Assembly (NCBI RefSeq): GCF_000426445.1
Contig: NZ_AUFJ01000009.1
Span: 620,001-684,000, forward strand
Direction of reading: 5' to 3'
From: Brevibacterium album DSM 18261
Lineage (GTDB): Bacteria > Actinomycetota > Actinomycetes > Actinomycetales > Brevibacteriaceae
DNA length: 64,000 nucleotides
This document shows positions 61,644 through 64,000 of this stretch, piece after piece (the first letter of the stretch is position 1; every line of letters begins with the position of its first letter). The position numbers and the translations under genes are program-made. The notes below the pieces were generated by a model. That model made no database searches. It had not been told where the DNA came from and was given only the letters and a program-made list of their open reading frames with translations.

Positions 61644-63155
61644 TCAGACCGCCGCGCTGCGGGCCGTGTCGTTCCTGCGGCGCTTCACGATCGCGCTCAC
61701 GACGATCCAGAGCAGAGTCAGCACAAGAGCAGCCAGGACAGCCAGTGCCGCCCCCCGCTCCACGAAGATGTCGAAGGATCCCTGCGACATGATCATCGTG
61801 CGGCGCCACTGCACTTCGAGCATCGGCCCCAGGATGAACCCGAGCACGAGTGGTGCGAGGTTGAAGTCGAAGCGCCGGAGAAGGAACCCCATGAGACCGA
61901 AGAAGAGCATGAGCATGACATCGAACATGCTGTTGGAGACGGAGTACACGCCGCAGATCGCGATCAGCACCACTGTGGGACCCAGCATGTTGAGCGGGAT
62001 CTTCAGGATGGTGACGAAGACGCGGATCAGCGGGAGGTTGAGAATCAGGAGGATGACGTTCCCGATGTACATGGAGGCGATGACGCCGTAGAACACATCG
62101 GGATTCTGATCCACCAGCTGCGGACCCGGGGTGATGTTCTGCAGGAGAAGCGCGCCGAAGATCAGCGCAAGCACCGGATTGGGCGGCACGCCGAGAGTGA
62201 GGAGCGGGATGAACGCGGAGTTCGATGACGCATTGTCCGCAGTCTCCGTCGCGGCCAGACCGTCGATGGCTCCCCTGCCGAACTTCTCCGGGTTCCTGGA
62301 GAACCTCTTCTCCGCACCGTAGGCCAGCACCGAGGAGACCGTGCCGCCCCCGCCCGGCAGGATGCCCAGGACGAAGCCGATGACCGAGGCGCGCGCAATG
62401 GCCGCCCGGGAGGTCAGCCAATCCGCCCAGGTGGGCATCACGTTCGACACCTTGGCGAGCTGGACGTCCCCGGAGTTCCGCGAGGCGATGGTGTTGAGGA
62501 CTTCGCCGATGCCGAACAGGCCGATGGCGAGGGGCACGATCCCGATGCCGGCCGACAGCTCGAGGCTGCCGAAGGTGAGCCTCTCCGTGCCGTCGATGGG
62601 GTCCATCCCGACGGCGGCGATGACGAACCCCGCGACTGCCATGATGAGGCTCTTGACCACTGAGCCCGAGCCGATGAGCACGATCATCATGAGGCCGAAG
62701 AGCATGAGGAGGAAGAGCTCCGGCGCAGCGAAGATCCGGGCTCCGCTGGCCAGGAGCGGAGCGAACACGGTCAGACCGATGATGGCCACGGTGCCGCCCA
62801 GGAACGATCCGATCGCTGTGATGCCGAGCGCCGAGCCCGCCCTGCCCTGCTGTGTGAGCGGATAGCCGTCCAGCGTCGTGATCACCGAGGAGGCGTCACC
62901 GGGAAGCCGCATGAGGATCGCCGGGATGCGACCGCCGTACATGCTGCCGTAGTAGATGCCGGCGAGCATGATGACGGCGGTGGCCGCATCGAGGGTGAAG
63001 GTGAGCGGAAGGAGCAGAGCCACCGCAGCTGTCGGCCCGATGCCGGGAAGCAGGCCGAACACCGTGCCCAGCAGCACCCCCACTGTGACGTAGAGCAGGT
63101 TGACGGGGCTCAGCGCAACGTCGAAGCCGGTGGCGATTCCCTCGAAGATCTCCAT
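61644..63155 (-). CDS. tctA: Tripartite tricarboxylate transporter large permease TctA
   Basis: The 503-residue membrane protein has the TctA landmarks GVLLGTVFGLLPGIGPTAAVALLLP (in two parts), YYGSMYGGRIPAILMRLPGDASS and GILPGGGGTVSSVLAYGAEKR. TctA carries the substrate, usually citrate or another carboxylate, driven by proton or sodium gradient. GAAGGAG precedes the ATG at 63155. It is the last gene of a tctC-tctB-tctA transcript. Confidence 0.94.
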   Translation of the reverse strand: MEIFEGIATGFDVALSPVNLLYVTVGVLLGTVFGLLPGIGPTAAVALLLPLTFTLDAATAVIMLAGIYYGSMYGGRIPAILMRLPGDASSVITTLDGYPLTQQGRAGSALGITAIGSFLGGTVAIIGLTVFAPLLASGARIFAAPELFLLMLFGLMMIVLIGSGSVVKSLIMAVAGFVIAAVGMDPIDGTERLTFGSLELSAGIGIVPLAIGLFGIGEVLNTIASRNSGDVQLAKVSNVMPTWADWLTSRAAIARASVIGFVLGILPGGGGTVSSVLAYGAEKRFSRNPEKFGRGAIDGLAATETADNASSNSAFIPLLTLGVPPNPVLALIFGALLLQNITPGPQLVDQNPDVFYGVIASMYIGNVILLILNLPLIRVFVTILKIPLNMLGPTVVLIAICGVYSVSNSMFDVMLMLFFGLMGFLLRRFDFNLAPLVLGFILGPMLEVQWRRTMIMSQGSFDIFVERGAALAVLAALVLTLLWIVVSAIVKRRRNDTARSAAV

Positions 63156-63215
63156 GCCATCTCCTTCACATACCGCGGTGGATCGGGACCTCGGGGCGGG
63201 CACCGGGACCTGTCT

Positions 63216-63731
63216 TCACAGCGGCACCCTGAGATATCCGGAGAACAGGACGTACAGCGCCGCCGGCACGGTGACGGCGAGGATCGCCGAACTCAGCCAG
63301 GAGACCCCGGAGGCGAACCTCAGCAGGATGAGGGCCAGGGGGACGCCGGCCGGGAGGAACCCCACGAACGGGTAGAGGACGAGGAATGCGATCACCGCCA
63401 GCACGAAGATCGCCACGCGCAGCCACCGGACATCGCCCAGCGGGTTCTCCGGGGCCTCCTGCACACCGGCGAACAGGCCCGCGATCAGGAGCGCGCTCAG
63501 GGCGCAGCCGACCGCTGCTGAGACAGCAGGCCACCAACCGGGTCCCGGCGAGGCCAGCTCTCCGACTTCGAGCGCGAGCGCGGCGCTCAGGCACGTCGCG
63601 AAGCCCACGCCGATCACCGCGGCCACGGCGATGTGCGGCGCCGTCCCCCGGAGTGACCGCTCTCGGCGCGTGGACGCCACGTCTCCTCGCGCGCCTCGTG
63701 CGGAGGACCGTTCCGAGCCCGGCACCGTCAT
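63216..63731 (-). CDS. tctB: Tripartite tricarboxylate transporter small permease TctB
   Basis: The 171-residue product has four hydrophobic helices after a charged N-terminus, the normal size and layout of TctB. It overlaps the upstream tctC by 4 bp (ATGA) and precedes tctA by 60 bp. It helps TctA to hold the binding-protein interaction; specific motifs are weak in this subunit. Confidence 0.85.
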   Translation of the reverse strand: MTVPGSERSSARGARGDVASTRRERSLRGTAPHIAVAAVIGVGFATCLSAALALEVGELASPGPGWWPAVSAAVGCALSALLIAGLFAGVQEAPENPLGDVRWLRVAIFVLAVIAFLVLYPFVGFLPAGVPLALILLRFASGVSWLSSAILAVTVPAALYVLFSGYLRVPL

Positions 63732-64000
63732 CCCGCACCCTCCGCCACGCCCGCCGGGCCGAACGACTCGCGAGTCCACTCCATGTCATCGGGCACGTAC
63801 TGGAGCAGGAAGTCCTCACCGAGGTACTGCGGCTCCTGCAGCAGCGTGCTCTGCGCGTACTCACGCCAGGACTCGGCTTCCCGAGCCTGCTCGCCTGCCT
63901 GCGCGATCGCCGCGACGACCTCGTCCGGGGTCTCAGCCGGGACGGAGAGCGCCACACGCGAGTACCGACCGTGGGAGCGTTCGAAGCCCTGTTCTTCGAA
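63728..64000 (-). CDS. tctC: Tricarboxylate-binding protein TctC, C-terminal fragment
   Basis: Only the last 90 or so codons are visible; the frame continues off the right edge (reading FEEQGFERSHGRYSRVALSV before the first internal GTG). The helical tail with ARE/ESWREYAQ and the LGEDFLLQYV segment fits TctC solute-binding proteins. It overlaps tctB as the first gene of the cluster. Substrate cannot be told from the fragment. Confidence 0.8.
   Translation of the reverse strand, partial: FEEQGFERSHGRYSRVALSVPAETPDEVVAAIAQAGEQAREAESWREYAQSTLLQEPQYLGEDFLLQYVPDDMEWTRESFGPAGVAEGAG

Overview
The window is GC-rich with tightly packed genes, frequent 4-bp ATGA/GTGA stop-start overlaps, many GTG starts, several leaderless promoters and a HAIR (HspR) operator. 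It also carries a BetP-type betaine carrier, a DUF5926-type protein and an LppM-like lipoprotein. Together these point to an actinobacterial chromosome, most likely order Micrococcales. The genus cannot be fixed from sequence alone. I see no tRNA, rRNA, CRISPR array, insertion sequence or prophage.

Layout. 1-6.5 kb: a 5'-truncated Ala/Glu-rich protein, a PAP2 phosphatase, the tRNA U34 hydroxylase trhO divergent from purL, and an MFS carrier. 6.8-23.1 kb: a large exopolysaccharide (EPS) or cell-wall glycan locus. It holds UDP-glucose dehydrogenase, a Wzz/BY-kinase, a low-molecular-weight tyrosine phosphatase, a fused RmlC-RmlD, RmlB, RmlA, a nucleotidyltransferase, a Wzy/ligase-like membrane protein, five glycosyltransferases and a flippase. 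23.4-31.6 kb: purA, a second phosphatase, a membrane acyltransferase, fba, betP and a UMF1-type MFS carrier. 31.7-34.2 kb: two acyl-CoA dehydrogenases with a candidate operator. 34.4-43.7 kb: LppM-like lipoprotein, a SpoU methyltransferase with an ABC-2 exporter, pyrE, an SDR, a TesB-like thioesterase divergent from xth, and a roadblock-like protein. 43.7-47.9 kb: an orphan RbsA-like ATPase divergent from a GntR-CynX pair whose promoter carries a 14-bp palindrome and a short leaderless upstream ORF. 48.0-50.7 kb: clpB under a HAIR element. 51.0-55.6 kb: an EPS-initiating glycosylphosphotransferase facing an unusual trio of HprK/PqqD-like kinase, MauE-thioredoxin membrane protein and small Tat-exported protein. 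56.0-60.6 kb: an enoyl-CoA hydratase/epimerase pair, then pheA, GT2 and a DUF5926-type gene. 60.9-64 kb: a TetR regulator and a tctCBA transporter that runs off the right edge.

How it works together. EPS precursors come from Ugd and RmlABCD. Assembly would begin at the distant glycosylphosphotransferase (51 kb), continue through the glycosyltransferases, and end with flipping and polymerisation, with chain length tuned by the BY-kinase and its phosphatase. The EPS genes are thus split between two loci about 28 kb apart. Both loci contain a protein with a PqqD-like segment, one joined to a nucleotidyltransferase and one to an HPr-kinase fold.

The most unusual non-coding content is a set of very long, nearly perfect inverted repeats (20-30 bp arms, no U-tract) between genes, and a recurrent TANNNT + 6-7 nt + start codon arrangement that marks ten leaderless starts. 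The best candidates for something undescribed are the Tat protein/MauE-thioredoxin/HprK-PqqD trio with its AAAGTTACT direct repeats, the GntR leader ORF, and the hairpin family.
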